Positions 23,458 through 33,659 of a DNA stretch of 64,000 nucleotides are shown piece by piece. This DNA is from Posidonia oceanica (lineage: Eukaryota > Streptophyta > Magnoliopsida > Alismatales > Posidoniaceae). The stretch is taken from contig JAZBRS010000026.1 in the NCBI GenBank assembly GCA_037176725.1, forward strand, positions 61,916,501 to 61,980,500. The letters are read 5' to 3'. Within the stretch, counting starts at the first letter, position 1. Each line of letters opens with the position of its first letter. The notes under the pieces were generated by a model. The model searched no databases and was not told the DNA's origin. It saw only the letters and a list, made by a program, of their open reading frames with translations. Made by a program: the position numbers and the translations under genes.

Positions 23458-26400
23458 ATGGGGTCGTACGGGGAGTTCAATCAGAAGATAGACTACGTGT
23501 TCAAGGTGGTGCTGATCGGGGACTCGGCCGTCGGTAAATCGCAGCTGCTGGCCCGGTTTTCCAGGAACGAGTTCAGCTTGGATTCCAAGGCCACCATTGG
23601 GGTCGAGTTCCAGACCAGGACGCTTGTCATTGACGGCAAGACCGTCAAGGCCCAGATTTGGGACACCGCCGGACAGGAGAGGTATTAGTGATTATCCTCT
23701 TCTTTGCTCTGATTACCCTTTTTTTTTTTTGTGTACATGTGATTTGGGCTTTTGCTCTACATCGCTTTTGTGATCTCAAAACTGGAGCTTGGTGTTTGGG
23801 AATGTTTATTTTGGTTGTTTGATTGATTTTTGTTTGATTTTTTTACTTGTCTTCATGAAGATGCTGCTTCAATTCTTTCATGATTTAGATGAAAGAACAC
23901 CCATATTTTTGTTGTTATGTTTTTGTGAGAGGGAGGCAGCATGGTTGCTGGTGTCAGTATTTGTGACAAACTAGCTGCAGCTATTCAGAATCTGTTCTCT
24001 TTCCGGAGGAACATGTCAAAGATCTGATTCAGTTGGCGTAAGCATACGGAGAAAACAGATGGTGGTGGTGGAGATAATTTGTTAAAATTTATGCCAAGAA
24101 AATTGCTGAATTGGTGGTTGAGGTTCCTCGATAGGACAGATGCTTGTTTTTCTGGAATTTAAATATGTTAAATGTGAAATTTGCTAGTCAACAGCAATAG
24201 CTTCTGGTGGATGTTTGGTGTACGGAATGCAAGTGATGTGATGAACTTTTCATAGCTGATTATTCTATAAGGGAGAGATCAACTAAAGATTGTTCTTATT
24301 CGATTGTTTTAAGGACAATTTTTAAAAACATGTGCTACAAGTTTCAAAATAAAAATATAATTCATGGATCTTAATTTACATCATTTGGATCATATACACA
24401 TCAAAATCTACGTCATTTAAAAACTCCTAACATACATATCTATTTATATACAAATTCAACTATTTTAAAGCAAGAATCACGAGATCTCTAAGTTATAAAT
24501 TTTAAACCCAAAAATGTAATCTATAGATCTTAATCTATATCATGTAAATCAGGTACACAACAAAGTCTATGTCATTTAGAAACTCATAATATATAGATTT
24601 ATTCATATACAAATTCATTGATTCTTTATGAGCTATAACAAGTTATAATAAACTATAATAAGTACATGCTAAATTCAGTACGTAAAATTTTCAAAATCAC
24701 TTAAATTTTGATATACAAGTATTTTAAATAGTTTCGATCATATCTAGTAATTTAGATTTTAATCTAATGGTTAGATATTCAAATATAAAAAATTATCCTT
24801 AAATACTTAAAATAAGGACTATTTTCATTTGAAGTTGATTCTATTCTGCAAAGTTAGTTACAGGATAAGAGATTATAAGAATATGAATAGGTCAACAAAC
24901 TTAGCCGCCTTTAGTTATTACTTATTAATTCGTTTTGGTTCATACCTGTCCAAAATTTAAAAAATTAAGTATTGGTCCCACAGTTCCAATAGTGACAGAT
25001 TGGGAGAGATATAATTCCATGGGCATCTCAGAGCATTTTGTGGTAGTTCAGACTCTTCCACCTTCATGGGATGCTGCAAATTGGTAGACATACTTTGAAG
25101 GCTGATTTCAGATTCGAATTGGTAGACAATTTTACAGGCCCTGATGTTTCTTCTAGGTTTCAAACCCGTTCTTCGAGAGAACCTCAGGATTATATGTATA
25201 ATAATAATCAGCAGCTGGTTCTTCTTTCACCATTTCTTTGTTTACTCATATGATGTTTGGTTTATGATTTTTGATTTGCAATTCTTTTTTTTCAATTAAA
25301 TCTAGCCCTAGCTAAACTAGGGGGTGTTTGGTTTGGCTTTTGTAGACTAGAACTTCCTAGAAATCCAACTTTTCTAGGAAAGCTTTAAAATTGAGATTTT
25401 TGTAGGTAAATTCCCATCTATCACATTCTTGTTTGGTATTCTAGTTTTGACTCAGGTTCTTGGTACTCAATAACTAGGTAAAAGATCAAAATACTCTTTT
25501 CATTTTTTGACGGTGGTGGACGGCAATGACGGTCGGAGTTAGCCGGTGAGAACTTCCGGCAGGTGACCACCAACAACCACCATCGGCCGTTTTACCGAAG
25601 TTCGCCGGAGTTGATCCTCAGCTAAAGTTAACCGTCATTCAGCACCGGTCATCGCCATCGAAGTTGGCTGCTAGCCACCACCGATCGAAGTTGGCTGACG
25701 GCGATCGACAGTCGGTGGTGGTGGCCGGTGGCATCATAGCATGACTTGTAAATATTGATTGGTTGTTTTGAAATAAAGCTATTTTATTGAGGACAATATA
25801 GGAAAGATACTCTAATTACCGCAAGAAGCTCACTTCTTGTAGCTTTTGGGATTCGGTTGGCTTCTAGATTTTTATACATGCTCCAATCACTAGCGTTTGG
25901 ACAGAAGCTAACGATTCAGATTACGTTTGATTCGACTTCTGAGTAAAAAGAATTACTACCAGAATCTGAGGAGCAAAAGCCCAACTAAATGCCCGCTAGG
26001 AATGAGATAGGCTAGGGAATGATTCTATTATCTGAATTTTCAATCAATAGTTACCTTCCATTTTGCTTCATGGTTTACTTGTTGATATTTTAAGTTAGGG
26101 CAACTAACTTCTCAGAATTCTGCGTTAAAAGTATCAACGAGTTATTGTTGTTGTTTGTGACAAGGTACCAACAATGTATAGATACTTTCAGTTGTAAATA
26201 TTTTAAAATAACAAATCTTAGAATGTCTTGCATTTCATGCCACCTATTTATACTTACAGTAGTTTCACCAAGTTGTTGTTGGCACTCAAAGTATGAACAA
26301 GTTGTTGATACTTCCAGTAGTAAAAATAATTTAAAGTAACTGATTATGCAATGCCTTATGTTCATGCCAATACTGCTTTGGAAAATGAGGTCGACCCCTT

Positions 26401-27050
26401 CAATAGTAGAAGATAAGAATATATCTGTAATGCTATTGAAAGTTAGAACTATATCGCAAAAAGATCAGTCAGTTCTAATACTTTCTGTAACTTTTGCTGT
26501 TAGATCTTGGTTATAGTGAGTTGCAGGTTCATTTCATGAGGAGATAGATACTTTAAAATAAAATATGAAATAATTTCAAACTCTGTTTTTTTTTCATGTT
26601 CCCAGGTATCGTGCAGTGACAAGTGCATATTACAGAGGAGCAGTCGGAGCAATGCTGGTGTATGACATTACCAAGCGCCAAACATTTGATCATGTGGCCA
26701 GGTGGCTGGAAGAACTAAGAGGCCATGCCGACAAGAACATCGTCATTATGCTTATAGGCAACAAGTCCGACCTTGGAACTCTTCGTGTAGTCCCCACTGA
26801 GGATGCCAAAGAGTTTGCTCAGCGCGAGAACCTCTTCTTCATGGAAACGTCAGCCCTTGAGTCTACCAATGTTGAGACTGCCTTCTTGACTACTCTCACT
26901 GATATTTACAGGGTCATCAGCAAGAAGTCGCTTGTTGCTAACAACGACCCTGAACATAGTTCTAACAACCTCAGGGGGACAAAAATTGTTGTCCCTGGTC
27001 AGGAACCAGCGTCTACTGGGGCATTGTCCAAATGCTGCATGTCCTCTTAG
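23458..27050 (+). CDS. RABA4: RABA4-class Rab GTPase (Rab11 family), two exons
   Basis: Exon 1 is 23458-23681 and exon 2 is 26606-27050, joined within the arginine codon of GQERY (phase 2, GT-AG), giving 222 aa. All GTPase boxes are present: GDSAVGKS (21-28), effector threonine in KATIGVEF (46), WDTAGQE (68-74), NKSD (127-130), ETSAL (155-159). The C-terminus CCMSS carries the two cysteines expected to be geranylgeranylated. The N-terminus [12 protein letters not shown] and the stretch [20 protein letters not shown] point to plant RABA4. In that class the protein switches between GDP and GTP to steer trans-Golgi/secretory vesicles, for example in tip growth. Exon 1 is GC-rich. The single intron position fits plant RABA genes; at 2.9 kb it is swollen by repeats. 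The start is the first in-frame ATG and matches the family length. The Rab assignment is firm, the A4 subclass probable. Confidence 0.93.
24300..24815. mobile_element. Possible MITE with internal duplication in the RABA4 intron
   Basis: Imperfect inverted ends TTTAAGGACAATTTTT (about 24308) and the reverse complement of AAAAATTATCCTTAAA (about 24787). Inside, two diverged copies about 164 bp apart (starting near 24349 and 24513) share GATCTTAAT, CATTT.GAAACTC-like text and TATACAAATTCA. No target duplication was confirmed. Confidence 0.35.
25317..26000. mobile_element. TIR element in the RABA4 intron, CTAG-flanked
   Basis: The left end GGGGTGTTTGGTTTGGCTTT mirrors the right end AAAGCCCAACTAAATGCCC. 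Both are bordered by CTAG, which may be the target duplication. The centre (25510-25735) is GC-rich and built from short direct and inverted repeats of GGCGGTGG/TTGGC type. TIRs of the G(T/C)(A/G)TTTGG type are common in PIF/Harbinger and related MITEs; the superfamily is not certain. A decayed tandem duplication follows (about 26150-26340). Confidence 0.5.
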
Positions 27051-28446
27051 ATGGTGTGTGCTTCCTTCCATTGAACCATACATTCCTGGCTCAATCTATA
27101 CGTTGTTGTCTCGTTCCTTTTCCACAAAACAGTTGCTTACTTTTAGGATTAGTGGATTGTAGCCTTCAATTTGTATTTTGAAACTGGTAAAGAAAATATA
27201 CCCATTGGACCAAAAGAAAACGAGGAGCTCATGGTACATCTAAAACAGCAGGACAAGGTGGAATTTACGTCATTGATAGGATTATACAAATTCAGATGGT
27301 TACTGTATTAATTCTCTGTTGAATTTTAATGTTCACTATTTTGTAGTGTGGTAAAGATTAAACAAATTTGGAGAGGGATTATTATTTATGTACGTGAAAC
27401 TAGTGAAGGATGCCATCTGACATTTTTCTAGTGTCTTATTTGCGTAGTTGGTTGGCTCGTATACCTTTCATTTGTATTACTTCAAAAAAATTGTTTTTTG
27501 CACTTTTTGTAGAATGTAGTACAAGGTAGTAACATAATTTGCTAGGTTTTCACAACGATGTGCCAAGGTTCTTCGAATATCATTGAAGAACGTATACATG
27601 AGAAAGCACAATTCTGCATAATTGTTCTCAAATGGGATAAAGTAGAAACAAAATACCATCACTAGGAAAAACATATAATTAGTTTAAACTATTTTTTCTT
27701 GTTTTTCTTATGAAAGTTGTTTAAAGAATTTACTTTCTAAAAAATATTCCATGTCATGGCCTAAGGTAATTTTTGCAAAATTTTTGTGGACAGGGGTCGA
27801 CATCCTCATTCCTCTATGAGCGGGGGTATTGTTCGCAGAAAGTCATATTGGAAATCAAACAACCAAATAACGAGGTTTATTAGGTTCATGTTCCATATAG
27901 ATTTCTTAGAAGTGACCAATAATCATAATTAGAAAGAATTGATGAAAGATTCTACACAAAATCTTATAAAGTTAACAACTCAGATTCATATATATTTTCA
28001 GCTTATAGAATAATTAAACATGAGTTCGATTATAGAACAATTTACTTGATTTTGGGATAAAAAAAATTTTGTTTTCATTTCCTTTACATTCATAAAAAAA
28101 TACAATAAGCTATTAAAGAATCGTCATTATATACTTTGTATTAAGATAAATAAATCCAAAATATGCTTCTCCTACTACGAAACAAGATTTTTGTGAATGT
28201 ACTACAGTATAAGAAAAATCAAGATTCTGAACTTCCTCAAATTTTATATTAGAATCTTGATTATAGCTAATTTTAGACACCTAAAATTTTTATCAAACAC
28301 ATCTTTGGCAAAAACTGCCCAATTTACATCAACTAGTTGAGGTAGGACGAGTTGCAACAAATTCTATTGAGTGATGATGACTGATTTTCCTTCAAAATTT
28401 ACTGGAATACAAACCTCTTCATTTTCGTTTCCCTCATGATAAGGAC
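27051..28446. other. 3' flank of RABA4 and intergenic AT-rich DNA
   Basis: Contains the 3' UTR of the Rab gene (end not determined) and AT-rich DNA without a recognisable gene or element. Confidence 0.5.
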
Positions 28447-28449
28447 TTA

Positions 28450-29434
28450 TGTTGCATTTGGTACACTGAAATGAAAATATACAGGAGTGGAATGAACTTC
28501 CGAATGGAATTTTGAAATAAAACGAAATAGTTTTATTACATTCTTATGTTTGGTATGCAAAGAAAATACAAAGGAATGGAATGGAATCAAATGAGAGCAG
28601 AATCCATAGTAATCCTCTTCTGTTTCTTTACCTCCTCCTCCTTCCTCTTTTGTTTCTTTAGGCTCATGACCTACTCGTGGGCAATGGCGTACCAGATCAC
28701 CATCACTGCCAAGATGGTCTATGTCAAGCATATGGTCACCAGCTTGGGATTGAACACATGGGTTTTTGTGCTCTACAACAACCTCTTGTCGTTGATGATG
28801 GCGTCAGTGTCCTAGGTCTTGACGAGGGAGCATGCATGAGCCACCTTTACTTGGATGGGTGGAGCATGGTTTGACTGGAGTGCTTTCCGAGCAGTGTCCG
28901 TGTCGTATGGGTTCGGGCTGCTCATCAACTTCTTTGAGTTCACGACGAGGAAGGGCATCTCGACCACTGCCTTCACGGTCACTGGTGTCATCAACAAGTT
29001 TCTGACAGTGGCCATCAACCTAGGAAGGAAGAAGAAGAAGAAGCAGTGGCGGCTACAAGCAGGTTGCTCATTAGCTTCTTCGGGTTCGCGACAAGGAAGG
29101 CCATCTCAACCATTGCCTTCATGGTCACCAATGTCGTCAACAAGTTCCTGACAGTGGCCATCAACCTAGGAAGGAAGAAGAAGAAGAAGAAGTGGCGATT
29201 GCAAGTTCCTATTGTCAACAAATTTCATCGAGGGTTTAATTTTTGTTGATTCCAATGAGATGAGAATCAAATTCCATGTCTACTGAGAAGGAATGAAATT
29301 CTCATATTCAATGAGAATTTGATTCTCAAGGAAATGACTATTCTAAAGTTATTTTTGTACCAAACATGGAAATTACATTCCGATCTATGTTTTTATCTCA
29401 TTGCGGTCCTCATTCCAACATACCAAACACTACC
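28450..29434. mobile_element. 985-bp TTA-flanked element carrying transporter gene fragments
   Basis: Flanked by TTA on both sides (28447-28449, 29435-29437). Terminal inverted repeats are imperfect: left TGTTGCATTTGGTA, right GGTAGTGTTTGGTA read from the other strand. A TTA duplication with such ends suggests a PIF/Harbinger-type non-autonomous element. The interior holds exon pieces of a nucleotide-sugar transporter (next entry), so it is a gene-capturing element. Confidence 0.6.
28660..29195 (+). pseudogene. Captured fragments of a GONST-like nucleotide-sugar transporter
   Basis: A frame from about 28669 reads YSWAMAYQITITAKMVYVKH then MVTSLGLNTWVFVLYNNLLS, matching a membrane-spanning part of plant Golgi GDP-mannose-type transporters (GONST3-like, from memory). 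A second piece reads AVSVSYGFGLLINFF, TRKGISTTAFTVTGVINKF and LTVAINLG, the later part of the same family. The sequence before the first piece ends TTTCTTTAG, like an intron acceptor. The second piece is repeated: 28888-29030 and 29060-29195 are diverged copies, each ending in a GAAGAAGAAGAAG run. Stops and missing segments rule out a functional transporter. Confidence 0.6.
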
Positions 29435-29437
29435 TTA

Positions 29438-30307
29438 AGTTCACCGTAAACCTTGCAATGTAAAGTTCGAATCTATGAAATTTAAATCTTAAAAGCTTGA
29501 CACTAGAGTTTCAACCACAACATGAAAACCAACTAATAACATTTTAACCCATAGATTTAGCATTCAAACTTAATGATTTCCAATTCCAACTAGAATTATA
29601 ACTCCCTCAAACCAAGTAGATTCAAGCTTCTAACCAGAGAAGAGAAGGCACCCCATTGTCAAAGTTTCTATGGCCCTCTCTACTACACTTCATCGCTACA
29701 TTCCATCGACAAATGCCTCTTTACGTGTTGTCGACCGACCCAACTCCGACCTCGATCTTGTCATCATCTGTTCCCCTTGTGCATCATCGGAGAGGTCAAA
29801 ATGCAATTTTAAGTGCAAATTGGTTTATTTTGATCTAGCTTCATGATATGGACTTTCTATTCAAACTTCTACAACAACAATTATCCTAGTTTCTCACCCA
29901 GCCAACAGCCTATAACCATCCAAATAAAAACTTGTTAACCTGAATAAAAACCTGGGCTTGAAATTTACAAACAACCGATCACAGAATCAAAACCATCCAT
30001 TCATCCGGGGGCAATCTCGTCACACAAGCCCTAAAAATTCAAAAATTCAAAATGGCGGTCCTCTACAGCCCCCTGATAAACCCGGTCCAACACCCCCAGA
30101 AAAACCCCCACAAAACTCCAGCTCATCACCACCTTCCATTTCCATTTCCCCCCTCTCTCACTCTTTAAATTCGAAACCACATGCTGACCGCTGCTCTCCA
30201 CTGGAAGGAAAGAACACTCCATTCCACACCAACCCCTACCGTTTCTTCTTCACACCACTCTCCACCCCACTCCCAGATCTCAAGGACAGGTGGTTTGCAG
30301 TTCTGTG
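29438..30307 (+). promoter_or_regulatory. Upstream region and 5' leader of the UVI4/OSD1-type gene
   Basis: No other gene recognised. A C- and A-rich leader (30055-30307) precedes the start codon. CCGTT at about 30238, which is AACGG on the other strand, equals the core of the mitosis-specific activator element of plant G2/M genes, but one 5-bp match is weak. Confidence 0.35.
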
Positions 30308-32382
30308 ATGCCGGAGGTCAGAGGGACCAGGATGGTCCGGGTGGTGGCGGCGCCGGTGCAGCTGGGAAGAGGGTTTCACGCGGGGAGGGGAGTGGGGGCG
30401 TATGGGATTCTGAGAGGGTTTTCGCCTGTGAATGGAAGAGGTGGTGGTGGGAGGGGTGGGGTGGGTTCACCGGAGATCGGGAAGGAGAATGTTCCACCGG
30501 AGAGGAGTGGGTCGAGTCGGAGAAGGCGAAGGAAGAGGAGGAGCCCGTTGCCGGCGTGGTACCCGCGTACTCCGCTCCGGGATATCACTGTTATTGTTAA
30601 TGTAATGTTGTTCTTTCTCTTCTCTCTGGGTTTTTTGGCACCTTTTGTGTTTTCTGGTTTTGGGTTTTTCTTCGTTTATGTGGTGGTGGGTTGGTTGCGT
30701 TTGGGGTTTGATGATTGGATATTGCCGGGTTCTTCTTGTTTAGGTCGGTTTGGTTCTGAAGTAGGGTTTTGGGAGGAAAGATGGTTCTTTGGGAGTTTGG
30801 AAGGAAGGTTGGTAGCTGGAAGGGGTGTGGTTTCTTGTTATTTCTGTTTGTTTACTTTGAACTGTTTGGTATGGATTTTGTTCTATTTTGGAAAAATGCT
30901 CTGTTTGTTTCTACTTTAGGGTTTTGGCTTTTTTTTTTTTTTTCAAGTTTAAGGTTTGAGGGATGATGCATCTCCATCTTGGTCCTTTTATTGATCTCTA
31001 ATCTCTTGAAGCTGAAATAATTAACTTATGTAGATTAATTGCTGTTTTGATCTACAAGTGGAATTTGAGAATGCTACATTTCCTTCTTGGTTCCTTTGTT
31101 GTTCTTGCTTCTTGCTAGATTATGTTTGCAGCCCCTTTTTCTTTTTCACTGCAATTGTGGTTGTGTTTAAATACTGACAAGCGTCAATTTGATGACAATA
31201 TGTAAATTTGTCATATGTTGTTTGGGATTGCTGGAGAGGCTGTTCCAAGTAAGCAGAACCTAACAGTTTTCAGTCAATCCTACTACATATTTGTAGGGTT
31301 CAATATTAACCCAATGGGAAACATAGTGCGATTTGAACTTTACCTCTTGTGGAATTTTGTCTTCATTCATTCTGCTGTATGGATTTAGCCACGCAACCAT
31401 ATGGTTTGGTGGGCTTAAAAGGCCAAGGAGATTTAAAATAATAAGACGAATCGAACAAAAGCAAACCTGAAATAATTGAGTTGTAGCAAATCTTATTGTC
31501 TTTTGTGATCCTGTATTCCTGTACCTTTAGAAAAAAGTGATCCTGTATTCCTGTTGGAAAGAAAAAGTAGTTAAGGAAATTGCAAGTATATGATTCCTTG
31601 TTCGGTGCTTCACATAGTTTTACTACAATTTTAAAATTTTATGCTAATACTTCGTAGTTTAGATTCTCTTCGTATCCAAGCCTCTATCTGTAATATTTAA
31701 CCGTTTGCAGTTGGGAGCTTGATTCGCACTATTTTTCTTTTTTTTGTCCCTGAGAGGACAACAGTCTGATAGGACTGCATTTTCTTTAACCATATGCATG
31801 TTCATATGTTGAAAAAAAAAGGGCAATTGTCCGTTCTACTTTTATTGTACTTGACTGAGTTGACCATGTCCATGTTCTCAAACTTTTAGTAACCATATGC
31901 ATGTTCTCAATGCCCATCACTTTTGTATTCCATCTCAAAATTTCTGAATCAGGATATGAACTTTATGAGTAATTCTCCCTGTCCAGGCCATCGAAAGGAG
32001 GAGGATTCGACTGAGAGAAATTGCTCTGCAGAGAAACCAAGATGTTGAAAATTCTCCTATAGATGCATCACCTGATGGCTTGATCCGGCGAGAACTGATC
32101 GTTGCTGAAGACACTTCACCCAGTCAACCCCCTCCATCTGTTGCCCCTGGAACATCACTTTGTGAGAAAGTACCCAATCCGCCTCCTGAGTTGATTGCTT
32201 CACCGTCTCCCACTATTTGCAAGCCTCTTAGCTGTGCTGATTCAGCAGTCTTGGCGGAGTCGGAAAAGAGGTTGAGCAGGTCCATTGATGAAATTGAAAA
32301 GCGTCTGAAGGAAAAATCGAAGAATACAGCAAAAGACACAATGAATGCCTCCAGGAGAAGCACGCTTATGTCGATGCGGTAG
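30308..32382 (+). CDS. UVI4-like: UVI4/OSD1-type inhibitor of the APC/C, two exons
   Basis: Exon 1 (30308-30601) and exon 2 (31987-32382) join in phase 0 across a GT-AG intron at IVN|AIERRR, giving 229 aa. The N-terminus MPEVRG matches the MPEARD-like start of the POLYCHOME/UVI4 and OSD1/GIG1 family. Diagnostic motifs: GKEN (58-61, GxEN box), PLPAWYPRTPLRDITVIV (80-97) with RxxL at 87-90 (D-box), and the terminal Met-Arg (228-229, MR tail). Known members bind the anaphase-promoting complex and restrain it, limiting endoreduplication (UVI4) or securing meiotic divisions (OSD1). The serine-rich C-terminus with SRSIDEIEKRLKEK fits the family's SxDKVEK region. The exon 1 N-terminus is Gly/Arg-rich. 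UVI4 and OSD1 cannot be told apart by eye. An upstream GTG in the same frame is not the start. Confidence 0.87.
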
Positions 32383-32479
32383 ATTGCAAATGGATGAGAT
32401 ATGCTTATTTTTTGTGCTGAGACAGGCGATGTCTTTCTTGCTGGTGAACCCAGAAAGACATGGTTATTCATCTGCCCTG

Positions 32480-32660
32480 ATTCTATTCTTTAGATTCAAC
32501 CAACCAATAGCTGATTGGTTTGTTACTTCAGTTTCCTTAGCCTTCCTATGTCTCACTCATAAAACCCAGGACATGATTAATCATCTCGCATGATTCTTTT
32601 CTTCGTTTCCACCAACCAATATCTGATTGGTTTGGTACTTTGGCTTCCTTAACCTTCCTC
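32480..32660 (+). repeat. Diverged ~113-bp duplication downstream of the UVI4-like gene
   Basis: Two copies starting near 32480 and 32593. Each contains CCAACCAATANCTGATTGGTTTG, which has ACCAAT/ATTGGT inverted arms, followed by CTTCCTTANCCTTCCT. They lie in the probable 3' UTR. Confidence 0.7.
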
Positions 32661-32679
32661 TTGTTTGTAGGATTTAGCC

Positions 32680-32950
32680 TCTGTAAATGTAAGGCCATTC
32701 CGTGTTGTCATCCAAGAGGGACCTCCATACTGCTGTCTTCTTAAGTTCTTTTTGTTCAAACCTTTGTACATTTAGGGCCATTCCCAGTTGTTACTTGAGA
32801 AGGAGCCCCCCGTAACCACTCACCATTTAGGGCCATTCCTAGTTGTTACTTGAGAAGGACCACCCATAACCTACTCATGCTCATTGTTTAGGATCATTCC
32901 TAGCCTATAGTTGAGAAGGATCTCCTGTAATCATCTCACTATTGTACATT
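32680..32950 (+). repeat. ~60-bp degenerate repeat, four units
   Basis: Units begin TAAGGCCATTCCGTGTTGTC, TTAGGGCCATTCCCAGTTGT, TTAGGGCCATTCCTAGTTGT and TTAGGATCATTCCTAGCCTA, each followed by GAGAAGGA-like text and a C-rich end. They lie in the probable 3' UTR or just beyond. Confidence 0.75.
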
Positions 32951-33659
32951 GCATTTCTTCTTATCCCTGATGAGAACCAAACATTAACTCTAGTCATTTG
33001 ATATGTGGTTTGCTCTTGATGTTCGTTCCTATATGCTGGAGAATATCGTTTTTGTGCATGGAGTGACTTGTTTTCTAGATTGATGAGTCTGAATCATAGG
33101 GAAATAAGAGGAAATTTTCAGCTAGAAAATAAAGCTATCAAATTGCCATAAGGAAAGCTACAGTTTCTGTACTTAGAATTTTGACACTTGTAATCACAAC
33201 TGCGTGATCTGAAACTATCGTCCAATTTCGTTTGCAGTGTACTCATGCACTATAATTACTATAGAGAATCAGCAAGGGATTTTGGATAAGTTGATGTAAA
33301 ATATAAGCGGTAGTATATCCAAAGAAGGCGGTATATTTATTACAATGAGATTTTTTGGGGGGGGGCAAGAAAGCTTTAGCTTCCCCTGTTTGCTCAGACT
33401 ATGTTTTCACAGGACTAGGTTTGGAGTAACACAACTCACGTGTGAAGAATCAAATCTTTGTAAGGATCCTTGATGCGCTTCAAAAGATGTGATCCTGTCT
33501 GTAACTGCACAACAGTTTAATGACTTTACCATTGTTACTAAAAACTAAGATTAAAATTATCATTTTCTTCATGATTTTCCATGGGAACCTTTGCATTTCG
33601 CTTTTTAGTTGCAATACCAGTCAACATCTAAAATATATCAAAAAGAGAGAAAAAAGGAT

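Noticed and set aside
23038..23491. Open frames just upstream of the RABA4 start
   Set aside because: They overlap the CT-rich leader, have no family match, and are out of frame with or upstream of the clear GTPase start.
28546..29249. Transporter-like frames as a real gene
   Set aside because: The pieces are short, duplicated and broken, and enclosed by a TTA-flanked TIR element.
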